A stretch of 64,000 nt of DNA from JARRNE01 sp963824085 (GTDB lineage: Bacteria; Pseudomonadota; Gammaproteobacteria; Chromatiales; Chromatiaceae): contig CAWGNT010000014.1 in assembly GCA_963824085.1 (NCBI GenBank), positions 310,001 to 374,000 on the forward strand, in the 5' to 3' direction. Below the pieces are notes generated by a model. It made no database searches, was not told where the DNA came from, and was given only the letters and a program-made list of their open reading frames with translations. A program made the translations under genes and the position numbers. Positions within the stretch are counted from its first letter, which is position 1. Every line of letters starts with the position of its first letter. Below are positions 56,724 through 64,000 of this stretch, one piece after another.

Positions 56724-58847
56724 ATGCGGTACTTTCAATTCAAAGCGGGGCGGAACTGCTGGCGCGTCGCCCGCGCCAAGCGGCTCGCCGTTCTCGTGGA
56801 CGGCGAGGACTACTTCGCGGCGGTCCGCCGTGCCTTGATTGCGGCAGAACGGCGTATCTTCATCCTCGCCTGGGATATCGACAGCCGGCTGGCGCTGGTA
56901 CGAGAGGAACCCGGCGACGGCCTGCCAACCACCTTGGCGGACCTGCTGAAGACCTTGCTGGACCGCAAGCCGGAGCTTGAGATATTCGTTCTCGTCTGGG
57001 ATTACGCCCCGATCTACGCTCTGGAGCGCGAGCCACTCTTCTTCGGGAATAGGCCCTGGGACGGACACGACCGCCTGCATTTCTGCGAGGACGACAAGCA
57101 TCCGCTGGCTGCCAGCCAGCACCAGAAGCTGGTGGTCGTGGACGGGGTCACCGCCTTCTGCGGCGGCTTCGACCTGAGTAAGTGGCGTTGGGACACGAGT
57201 GCGCACCTCGCCGACGACCCGCGCCGAGTGGACGCATCCGGCGATGTCTACGGCCCTTTCCACGACGTCCAGATGCTCGTAGACGGTGATGCGGCTCAGG
57301 CGCTGGAGGCGCTGGCGCGTCAGCGCTGGCAGATCGCCACGGGCGAGTCCCTGGAGCCCCTGACGGCATTCGAAAACGACCCCTGGCCGGCAGCGGTGCC
57401 GCTGTTTCAGGACGGCACCTGCGCCATTGCCCGCACCCTGCCGCGTTACAACGAGCGCGAGGAGGTCGTCGAAGTCGAGCGTCTGTACATCGACATGATC
57501 GACGCCGCTGAGCGATTCATCTACGCCGAGAACCAGTATCTGACCTCAACGGCGATCCGCGACGCCCTCGCCCGCCGCCTGCGCCAGCGCCACGGACCCG
57601 AGGTGGTGATTGTCTTACCGAAAGAGACCGGGGACTGGCTGGAGCAGCACACCATGGACGTGCTGCGGGCGCGGGTGCTCACGGCGCTGCGCGAAGCCGA
57701 CGCTCACGGCCGCCTGCGGGTCTACTATCCCGCGGTACCAGGACTCTCCAAGGGCGCACTGATGGTCCACGCCAAGCTGATGATCGTGGACGACCGTCTG
57801 CTGCGGGTGGGGTCTTCGAACCTGAGCAACCGCTCCATGGGGCTCGACAGCGAATGTGACCTCTGCGCCGTCTCTGCTGACAAGGGCGATGAGGCGGCTA
57901 TCGCCAGCCTGCGCCGACGCCTGCTCGCCATGTTTCTGGACAAGGACCCCGAGCAGGTGGCGAATGCCGAGACTCGCGAAGGGAGTCTCATCGCGGCCGT
58001 GGAGTCCCTGCGCGGCGATGACCGCAGTCTCGCCCCCCTGAGCGGGGACGTCGATCCCGAGTGGGAGAGGCAGCTCCCCGATGCTCGCCTGGTGGACCCC
58101 GAGCGGCCTTTGAGCCCTTCCGCCGTCAGCGACGCCGTGATCGGAAATGACCACCTGCCCCACGCGCGGCGCCGCTTCTGGTTTGGCTCCGCACTCGTGT
58201 TGTTACTTCTGGTCCTGGCCGCGGCCTGGCGCTGGACGCCCCTGGGGGATGTCCTGGAGCCCGGAAAGCTCGCCGCCGCCGTCACCAGCACCCTGCGCGG
58301 TCCATGGGCGCCGGTGTTGCTCATGCTGGGCTTCGTGTTCGGCACTCTGGTGGCCGTTCCCGTCACCCTGCTCATTCTGGTCACCGCTCTGGTGCACGGG
58401 GCAGCTGTGGGCGCCGCGTACGCGCTGGCAGGGTCCACGCTGGCCGCTGCCACCACATACGGCCTCGGCAGCTATCTCGGACGGCCCACTGTCGAGCGCC
58501 TCTCCGGAGGCAGCCTCCACCGCCTGAGCGAACGCCTGGCGCGCCGCGGCATACTCACCATCATCACCGTTCGGGTGGTCCCGGTCGCCCCTTTCACCGT
58601 GGTCAATCTGTTCGCCGGCGCGTCACACATCCGGTTCCGCGACTATCTCATCGGCACCGTCGTTGGAATGCTCCCCGGTGTTGCGGCCATGTCGATTTTT
58701 GCCGAAGGGATCCTGGGAATGATCCAGGGCGCCAAAGCGGGCGACTTCCTCGTCATTGTCCTCGGTCTGCTGTTCTTGGTGGGCTTTGCACTGCTGGCAC
58801 GCCGCCTCCTTGCCCTGGCGAGCAGCGAAACACGGAACCAGGCGTAG
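56724..58847 (+). CDS. phospholipase D-like protein fused to a VTT/DedA-type membrane domain
   Basis: About 707 residues from the ATG at 56724; 56709 is also possible. Two phospholipase D HKD motifs: HQKLVVVDGVTAFCGG (about 135) and HAKLMIVDDRLLRVGSSN (about 350). Residues about 480 onwards hold six or so hydrophobic segments of the VTT/SNARE-associated type: GPWAPVLLMLGFVFGTLVAV, RVVPVAPFTVVNLFAGAS and YLIGTVVGMLPGVAAM. Fusion proteins of this design occur in bacteria and are thought to remodel or synthesise phospholipid, possibly cardiolipin. No experimental basis for this one. N-terminal PLD part faces the cytoplasm. Confidence 0.88.
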   Translation: MRYFQFKAGRNCWRVARAKRLAVLVDGEDYFAAVRRALIAAERRIFILAWDIDSRLALVREEPGDGLPTTLADLLKTLLDRKPELEIFVLVWDYAPIYALEREPLFFGNRPWDGHDRLHFCEDDKHPLAASQHQKLVVVDGVTAFCGGFDLSKWRWDTSAHLADDPRRVDASGDVYGPFHDVQMLVDGDAAQALEALARQRWQIATGESLEPLTAFENDPWPAAVPLFQDGTCAIARTLPRYNEREEVVEVERLYIDMIDAAERFIYAENQYLTSTAIRDALARRLRQRHGPEVVIVLPKETGDWLEQHTMDVLRARVLTALREADAHGRLRVYYPAVPGLSKGALMVHAKLMIVDDRLLRVGSSNLSNRSMGLDSECDLCAVSADKGDEAAIASLRRRLLAMFLDKDPEQVANAETREGSLIAAVESLRGDDRSLAPLSGDVDPEWERQLPDARLVDPERPLSPSAVSDAVIGNDHLPHARRRFWFGSALVLLLLVLAAAWRWTPLGDVLEPGKLAAAVTSTLRGPWAPVLLMLGFVFGTLVAVPVTLLILVTALVHGAAVGAAYALAGSTLAAATTYGLGSYLGRPTVERLSGGSLHRLSERLARRGILTIITVRVVPVAPFTVVNLFAGASHIRFRDYLIGTVVGMLPGVAAMSIFAEGILGMIQGAKAGDFLVIVLGLLFLVGFALLARRLLALASSETRNQA

Positions 58848-58994
58848 CTCGGACCGCGCTGTCCAAACACCCGCCGCCCATCCCGACCCTTTGCTGTCGT
58901 GGCAGGCTGCGCGCCGCTCCGTCTACGGCCAGCTTCGACTCCGCGCTGGCGGCAAGGTGACGCAGCCGCGGAGCCTGCCTCCCGACCAGTGAGC

Positions 58995-59228
58995 TCAGAA
59001 CTGTTCGTGCACCCGAATCGCCTCGAACCCGATTTCCCGGGCAACCTCGGTCGCTTGGTCGAGGTCGTGATAGACCTTCTCGGTGCCGGTGTGATCGGTG
59101 AAGACGACCTGCTCCCCGGAGCGCGCGGTGAAGAGAAGCATCCACCCGTTGGCGTCTGCCGCCGGGGTGATCTCCACTTCCGTTAGCTCCCCGGCTGCTC
59201 GCGCCTTGACTGCCTCATTGTGGTCCAT
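58995..59228 (-). CDS. small hypothetical protein
   Basis: 77 residues, acidic and soluble: MDHNEAVKARAAGELTEVEI, then WMLLFTARSGEQVVFTDHTG and ATEVAREIGFEAIRVHE. The pattern of strands and a C-terminal helix suggests a small alpha/beta domain. No family recognised. Strong codon bias like that of neighbours supports coding. GGGTTAATGGGCA precedes the ATG without a clear ribosome site. Confidence 0.6.
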   Translation of the reverse strand: MDHNEAVKARAAGELTEVEITPAADANGWMLLFTARSGEQVVFTDHTGTEKVYHDLDQATEVAREIGFEAIRVHEQF

Positions 59229-59724
59229 TGCCCATTAACCCCCGGTTAGCAACGTAGCCGTCGACCTCTCCCTGACAAGCCGAGTCGCGAAGACGCAAAG
59301 GAACGGAGGTTTCAGAAGAGGTGATTAGCCCTGAAACTCAGCCGGAACACCTTGCACTCTATCCGTGCCGTGGGGCCTTGATCCCGCGACTCCCTGCCGG
59401 GATGACGCCCAGACACGGATCAACGTCGTCGTTTCGGCACAGCCTGCCCCGGACTTGATCCGGGGGAATGCCGGAAACCAGGCGCGAAGGACGGCGCGCG
59501 GCCCCGTCACAAGGCAGGCTCTTCGTCGCAGCTGCGGAATAGCGCAAATCACTTCAGAAGCAAGGCTGGTGTTGCCAGCGTCGTGTGCTACGCGTTTCCC
59601 TCGGTACAACCTTTCCAGCTTAGCATCATGACGCATAGGGATGGTGCAAGAATAACTGTTACGCATTTGCCCGGCGTTCTCCCCTTGCCCCAAGGCCTCC
59701 CCCTGTCCCCTGTCCTGGTCGCTC
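59229..59724. other. intergenic region with repeat R1, copy 2
   Basis: Holds R1 copy 2 (59321-59545) and otherwise no recognised feature. A stretch of CCTTGCCCCAAGGCC (near 59684) is a short palindrome close to the zwf stop. Confidence 0.45.
59321..59545 (+). repeat. dispersed repeat R1, copy 2 (225 bp)
   Basis: Begins GTGATTAGCCCTGAAACTCA, contains GGATCAACGTCGTCGTTTCG and GGGGGAATGCCGGAAACCAG and ends AATAGCGC. Nearly the same as 17199-17418. Confidence 0.8.
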
Positions 59725-61251
59725 TCAATCAGACTTCCAGTGCCGGCCGTCCCGCTGCAGAAGCTCCGCGGCCGCCTCCGGACCCCATGAGCCGGCCGCG
59801 TAGTTCGGGAAATCTTGCGGCGGGTTGTCAGCCAATCGCGACACGACGGGATCAACGATCGACCATGCCTGATCGATCCAGTCCTCCCGGGTGAACAGGG
59901 TCTGGTCCCCCTCCATGACGTCCAGCAGCAGCCAGGCGTAGGCGCGCGGGGGCGAGCTGATCCCAAAGGCATCGGCGTAGAGAAAACGCGAGGTTACAGG
60001 CGTCAGTTGGATCTCCGAGCCGGGCTGCTTGGCGACAAAGGTCTGCAGGATCCCCTCCTCGGGCTGGACCCGGAAGGTAATCACGTTCTGGTAACGTGGA
60101 CGACCGTTGCCGAGGGGGAACATGAGGTGCGGGGTGGGCTTGAAGTAGACCGCAACCTCGGTGAGCTTGCGGGCCAAGCGCTTGCCGGTGCGCAGGTAGA
60201 AGGGTACGCCGGACCAGCGCCAGGTCCCCACCTCCAGCTTGACTGCCGCGAAGGTCGAGGTCGTCGAATCGGCTGCGACCTTATCTTCGTCGCGATAGCC
60301 GGCGACCTCCGCGCCATCGAGCGAGCCCGGTCCGTATTGGCCGCACACACACTCGTCCGGGTCGGGAGCGCGAATCGCTTGCAAGACCTTCACCGTCTCG
60401 TCCCGCAAGGATTGCGCGTTGTAGGCTACGGGGGGCTCGATCGCCGTCATGCACAGCAGCTGGAGCAGGTGGTTCTGGATCATGTCGCGCACCACGCCGG
60501 TCTTCTCGTAGAAGGCCCCTCGGGTGCCAATCCCGAGCTCCTCCGCGACCGTGATCTGGACGTGATCGATGAAGCGGTGATTCCAGATCGGCTCGAAGCT
60601 CGGATTGGCGAACCGGAACACGAGCATGTTCTGGACCGTCTCCTTGCCGAGGAAGTGATCGATGCGATAGATCTGCTCTTCGTCGAACACGCTTTGCAGC
60701 TTCTGCTGCAGCTCGCGGGCAGACGTGCGGTCCTCCCCGAACGGCTTCTCAATCACCAGCCGCCGCCATCCTCCCTCGCCGCGCGCGAGCCCGACCGCGT
60801 CGAGCTTCTCGGTGATGGTGCCGAAGAATGCGGGCGGAGTTGCAAGGTGGAAGAAGACGTTGTTCGGCAGGCCGCGGTCCCGGCGAATCTCGCCAACACG
60901 CTCTGCGAGCGCGCGGTAATCGTCCTCGTCGGTGAAATCACCGGGCAGATAGTGTAGACGCCGCGCCAGATCGTCCCACAGCTCGGGATCGAAATCGCAC
61001 TGCTGCTCCACTTCGTCGCGCATGCGATCGCGGAAGTCGTCGTCGCTCCACTTCTTGCGCGCAAAACCCAGCACCGCGAAACGCTCGGGAAGCAACCCCT
61101 TGAGGGCCAGCTCGAAAAGCGAAGGCAGCAGCGAGCGTCCGGTGAGGTCGCCCGAGGCGCCGAAGATCACCATGACGCAGGGGTCCGGCTTGCACTCGGC
61201 AAAGCCCTGGCAGACGGTCTCGATCGTGGCTCGGTCCTTCTCGTCGGTCAT
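59725..61251 (-). CDS. zwf: glucose-6-phosphate 1-dehydrogenase (second copy)
   Basis: 508 residues from the ATG at 61251. A TTG at 61266 is possible; GGGAGGAG lies between them, a bit close to the ATG. MVIFGASGDLTGRSLLPSLF is the cofactor loop, and YRIDHFLGKETVQNMLVFRF carries the catalytic residues. It differs from the zwf at 21394 throughout (for example GASGDLT against GAGGDLT), so it is not a recent duplicate. It follows the transaldolase-isomerase gene on the same strand, a pairing that would feed the pentose phosphate path in both directions. Confidence 0.95.
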   Translation of the reverse strand: MTDEKDRATIETVCQGFAECKPDPCVMVIFGASGDLTGRSLLPSLFELALKGLLPERFAVLGFARKKWSDDDFRDRMRDEVEQQCDFDPELWDDLARRLHYLPGDFTDEDDYRALAERVGEIRRDRGLPNNVFFHLATPPAFFGTITEKLDAVGLARGEGGWRRLVIEKPFGEDRTSARELQQKLQSVFDEEQIYRIDHFLGKETVQNMLVFRFANPSFEPIWNHRFIDHVQITVAEELGIGTRGAFYEKTGVVRDMIQNHLLQLLCMTAIEPPVAYNAQSLRDETVKVLQAIRAPDPDECVCGQYGPGSLDGAEVAGYRDEDKVAADSTTSTFAAVKLEVGTWRWSGVPFYLRTGKRLARKLTEVAVYFKPTPHLMFPLGNGRPRYQNVITFRVQPEEGILQTFVAKQPGSEIQLTPVTSRFLYADAFGISSPPRAYAWLLLDVMEGDQTLFTREDWIDQAWSIVDPVVSRLADNPPQDFPNYAAGSWGPEAAAELLQRDGRHWKSD

Positions 61252-61355
61252 ATCTCCTCCCAACACAAAGCATTCTCAAGCGACCACCCAGAGGCGTGAA
61301 CGACAAGGGGCGTCAGTCGCCCGCCCGGGTCGCTCGCGGCGGTGCGCTCAGGTCG

Positions 61356-64000
61356 TCATGACAGCTCGTTCACCAGGGCCGACAGCCCCGCATCGAAATC
61401 GCCGCCGATGTGGATGCGAAGCACCTGCCTCCCGTGCTCCTTCAGGGCGCGAAAGTCGCCCAGGGCCTGAGCCCGCAGGAGGGTCGCGAGGCCGTACGGA
61501 GCCTCGGGGATGGCGGGGTCGTCCGCTGAATCCGCCGTCAGCACCAGATATGCCCCCGTGTCGGGGCCTCCCTTGTGCAGCTGACCGGTCGAGTGCAAGT
61601 AGCGCGGGCCGTAACCCAGTGTCGTCGCGACCCGCCGTCGGTCGCGGGCCAGCGCCCGCAGCCGCTGCAGCAGCTCCTGCCGCGCATCCGTCGGCTGGAC
61701 GTAGGCGAGGATCGCAAAGTACCCGCCGGGAGACAGCCGGTCCCACAAGGCGTCCAGCAGCTGCTTGGGAGACGTACCCTGGCCCGCATCGTCGCCGGTC
61801 CAGGCCGAGAGCTCCCCCTCACGTGCGGCAGGCTCGTCTTCACCCAGCCCGCCCTCGTCACGCCAGCGCTCCAGCAGCTCACGCGTGTTCTGCTTGCTCT
61901 CGGCGACGTTGGGCTCGTCGAACGGATTGACGCCGAGGATCGCGCCAGCCGTGGCGGTCGCGACCTCCCAGCGCACAAATTCGGCGCCCAGGTCATAGCG
62001 GTCGTCGAGCGCGATCCTCACCACCGGATACCCCGCCTGCTCGAGGGCGGCGAGACGGTCCAGCCGTTCCTGGCCCTGCACCTCGGACAGGCTCAGGTAG
62101 ACGAACACCCGGTCGTCGCCGTACACCTCCGGAGCGCCGAGCGGCTCATCCACGACCGGCAGTAGACCTTGTCCGTCCTTGCCGGTGCTCTCGGCGAGGA
62201 GCTGCTCGACCCACATGCCGAAGGGTGCGATCGGCTCGTCGATGGCGAACGTCACCTTGTTTCTCCCTGCCCGAGCATGCGCGCCCAGCGCGGCGCCAAG
62301 GCGGAGTCCAGAGTTGGCGGGAGCCGGCAGCGCCGGCGCGCAGCTGGTCAGCTGGTAGGCAGCGCGGTCCAACAGCCGGCGCAGATCCATACCGAGCAGC
62401 GCCATCGGCACCAAGCCCACGTACGATAAGGCCGAGTAGCGCCCGCCGATGTCCTCCTGGTTCAAAAAGATGCGACGGAAGCCGCGCTCGCGAGCCTCGT
62501 CGGCCAGCGGGCTTCCCGGGTCGGTAATGGCCACGAACCGGCCGCCCGGGTCCGCGATCCCAGCGTTGCGCACCGCCTCGAAGAAGTACCGGTAGTGGCT
62601 CAGGGTTTCAGTGGTGGTTCCGGACTTGCTCGCCGCAATGAAGAGGGTCTCGCCCGGGTTCACCCGCTGCTCCACTGCCTGCAGCGCCGCGGGGGCGGTG
62701 CTGTCGAGGACCATGAGATCCGGGAGCTCCTCCGCCGGTCCAAACACCCGTGCGCAGACGGCGGGGCACAGGCTGCTGCCGCCCATTCCGAGCAACACGA
62801 CCGTACGCACGCCTTCGACCCTGATGGTGCGGGCGAAGTCGTTGAGCTCGTCGACGCGCGGGCGAAAGTTGTCGATGCAGTCGAGCCAGCCGAGGCGGTC
62901 GGCAACCGCGTGGGCGGTCGCGGGATCGAGCGTCCACAAGGTCGCGTCGCGGGCATGCAGGCGGCGGGCGAACTGCTGCTCTGCCAAGGCGTCGAGCGCC
63001 TCCGAGACGTCACCTTCGGGGCCGGAGAAGGCCGGTCCGGCGGCCGCGGCACCGCAGACAGCGACACGTTTGCGCTGCAGTGTCGCCATCAGGTCATTGT
63101 AAGGATCGACGAACTTCTGCATGCCCTCGTCGAGAAGCTGCTGGGTCACGCAGTCGAAATCGATACCCGCGGCAGCGATGCCGGCCATTACCCGCTCGGC
63201 GTCGTCTATGTCTTGCTCGACCGTCGCGGACCGCACCGTTCCGTGGTCGGCGAAGGCCCGGATGGTCTGGTCGGGCATGGTGTTGACGGTGTCCGGACCG
63301 ATCAGCGGGTCGACGTAACGCACGTCGTAATAGAGCGGATTCTTTGTGCTGGTGGACGCCCACAGCACCCGCTGAACGCGCGCCCCTTGCTTCTCGAGCG
63401 CCGCCCAGCGCTCCCCTGAGAACAGGCGCTTGAAGCTCTGATAGGCCAGCTTGGCGTTGGCGACGGCCGCACGGCCCAGAAGGCGCTCCGGCGGCGCGGC
63501 CTCGCCCGGCGCGGCGGGAATCCGAATGCGCTGCCCAAGGAGCTTGTCGGTGAGGACATCGATGCGGCTGAGAAAGAAGCTCGCCACCGAAGCCACCGAG
63601 CGCAGATCGCGCCCGTCCGCCGCGCGGCGCTCCAGCGCCCGAATGTAGGCCTCGGCCACCGCCTCGTACGAGGCGAGCGAGAACAAGAGGGTGATGTTGA
63701 CGTTCACACCCTCGAATAGCATCTGCTCGACGGCCGGAACGCCCGCGGGACTGCCGGGTATCTTAATAAACACGTTGGGCCGATCAACCGCCTGGAACAG
63801 TCGCCGCGCCTCCGCCATGGTGGCCTCGGTGTCGTGCACCAGGTAGGGCGATACCTCCAGGCTCACGAAGCCGTCGCCGCCGTCGGAGTCCTTAAAGACC
63901 GGGCGCAGCGTATCGCAGGCGTCGCGGATGTCGGCCACCGCGAGCCGCTCGAAGATGGCGTCGGCGGCGAACCCTTCGCGGGACAGGGCCTCGACCTGCT
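61356..64000 (-). CDS. bifunctional transaldolase / glucose-6-phosphate isomerase (5' end beyond window)
   Basis: At least 880 residues; open to the right edge, so the start is missing. The first 330 residues visible are transaldolase: FVSLEVSPYLVHDTEATMAE, then the Schiff-base Lys in NVFIKIPGSPAGV, NVNITLLFSLASYEAV and LWASTSTKNPLYYDVRYV. After a linker comes phosphoglucose isomerase: VVLLGMGGSSLCPAVCARVF, then LFIAASKSGTTTETLSHYRY and KVTFAIDEPIAPFGMWVEQL. Such Tal-Pgi fusions are known in several proteobacteria and cyanobacteria. It joins pentose phosphate and glycolysis pools and is followed by zwf (105 bp). Confidence 0.93.
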   Translation of the reverse strand, partial: QVEALSREGFAADAIFERLAVADIRDACDTLRPVFKDSDGGDGFVSLEVSPYLVHDTEATMAEARRLFQAVDRPNVFIKIPGSPAGVPAVEQMLFEGVNVNITLLFSLASYEAVAEAYIRALERRAADGRDLRSVASVASFFLSRIDVLTDKLLGQRIRIPAAPGEAAPPERLLGRAAVANAKLAYQSFKRLFSGERWAALEKQGARVQRVLWASTSTKNPLYYDVRYVDPLIGPDTVNTMPDQTIRAFADHGTVRSATVEQDIDDAERVMAGIAAAGIDFDCVTQQLLDEGMQKFVDPYNDLMATLQRKRVAVCGAAAAGPAFSGPEGDVSEALDALAEQQFARRLHARDATLWTLDPATAHAVADRLGWLDCIDNFRPRVDELNDFARTIRVEGVRTVVLLGMGGSSLCPAVCARVFGPAEELPDLMVLDSTAPAALQAVEQRVNPGETLFIAASKSGTTTETLSHYRYFFEAVRNAGIADPGGRFVAITDPGSPLADEARERGFRRIFLNQEDIGGRYSALSYVGLVPMALLGMDLRRLLDRAAYQLTSCAPALPAPANSGLRLGAALGAHARAGRNKVTFAIDEPIAPFGMWVEQLLAESTGKDGQGLLPVVDEPLGAPEVYGDDRVFVYLSLSEVQGQERLDRLAALEQAGYPVVRIALDDRYDLGAEFVRWEVATATAGAILGVNPFDEPNVAESKQNTRELLERWRDEGGLGEDEPAAREGELSAWTGDDAGQGTSPKQLLDALWDRLSPGGYFAILAYVQPTDARQELLQRLRALARDRRRVATTLGYGPRYLHSTGQLHKGGPDTGAYLVLTADSADDPAIPEAPYGLATLLRAQALGDFRALKEHGRQVLRIHIGGDFDAGLSALVNELS

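Overview
The window is high-GC chromosomal DNA of a gammaproteobacterium. The rRNA operon order (16S, tRNA-Ile, tRNA-Ala, 23S, 5S) and the gene families (HtrA/MucD, TIGR04211, ypjD beside ffh, Slp, a transaldolase-Pgi fusion, a DsrC relative) fit the Chromatiales/Ectothiorhodospiraceae or a neighbouring sulfur-oxidiser-like order. That placement is inference, since no search was run.

Region 1 (1-10765) is an integron. An unusually long integron integrase (464 aa, plus strand, 9371-10765) is divergent from an array of gene cassettes that runs leftwards from attI (about 9296-9360) off the left edge. About ten cassettes and eight complete attC-like sites can be read. They carry a broken HEPN/RES gene, a broken DUF6414-like gene, a SEC-C protein (with an IS91-family transposase inserted behind it), a GNAT acetyltransferase, two exported proteins, a small zinc-ribbon protein, a DUF302 protein, a heavily decayed gene, an unknown protein and a hicAB pair whose toxin has an in-frame stop. 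AT-rich cassettes contrast with the GC-rich flank.

Region 2 (10766-17181) has a second GNAT gene and a copper/silver-type efflux set on the minus strand: a small Cys-containing exported protein, a CusB-like adaptor with a heavy-metal-binding domain, and a CusA-like RND pump split by a frameshift.

Region 3 (17182-42700) is central carbon metabolism with envelope and arginine genes. It holds glgX, a short-form 6-phosphogluconate dehydrogenase, zwf, an HtrA-type protease, an OmpR/EnvZ-type two-component pair behind three 9-bp direct repeats, a frameshifted MurF-like ligase, an Slp lipoprotein, a DUF1343/NamZ-type protein and a degenerate carbamoyltransferase. These are followed by glgB, glgA (with a 250-residue low-complexity N-terminal extension), a GH13 enzyme, argD-argF, a TIGR04211 protein and a lipoprotein. 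glgB, glgA, GH13 and glgX make and trim alpha-glucan. zwf and gnd here, with the second zwf and tal-pgi at the right end, form the oxidative pentose phosphate branch.

Region 4 (42707-64000) holds ilvD, the rRNA operon (minus strand, with promoter and boxA sites), ffh, ypjD, and a tRNA-Ala(CGC) followed by a relic of a tyrosine-recombinase gene. Then come a flavin reductase-like protein, a secreted protein, a DJ-1/PfpI protein, a DsrC-like protein lacking the terminal cysteines, a phospholipase D-VTT fusion, a small hypothetical protein, a second zwf, and a transaldolase/glucose-6-phosphate isomerase fusion cut by the right edge.

At least six families of short dispersed repeats sit between genes. 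Four otherwise recognisable genes (HEPN-RES, DUF6414-like, cusA, murF-like) each carry one apparent frameshift, so either local decay or assembly indels must be considered.
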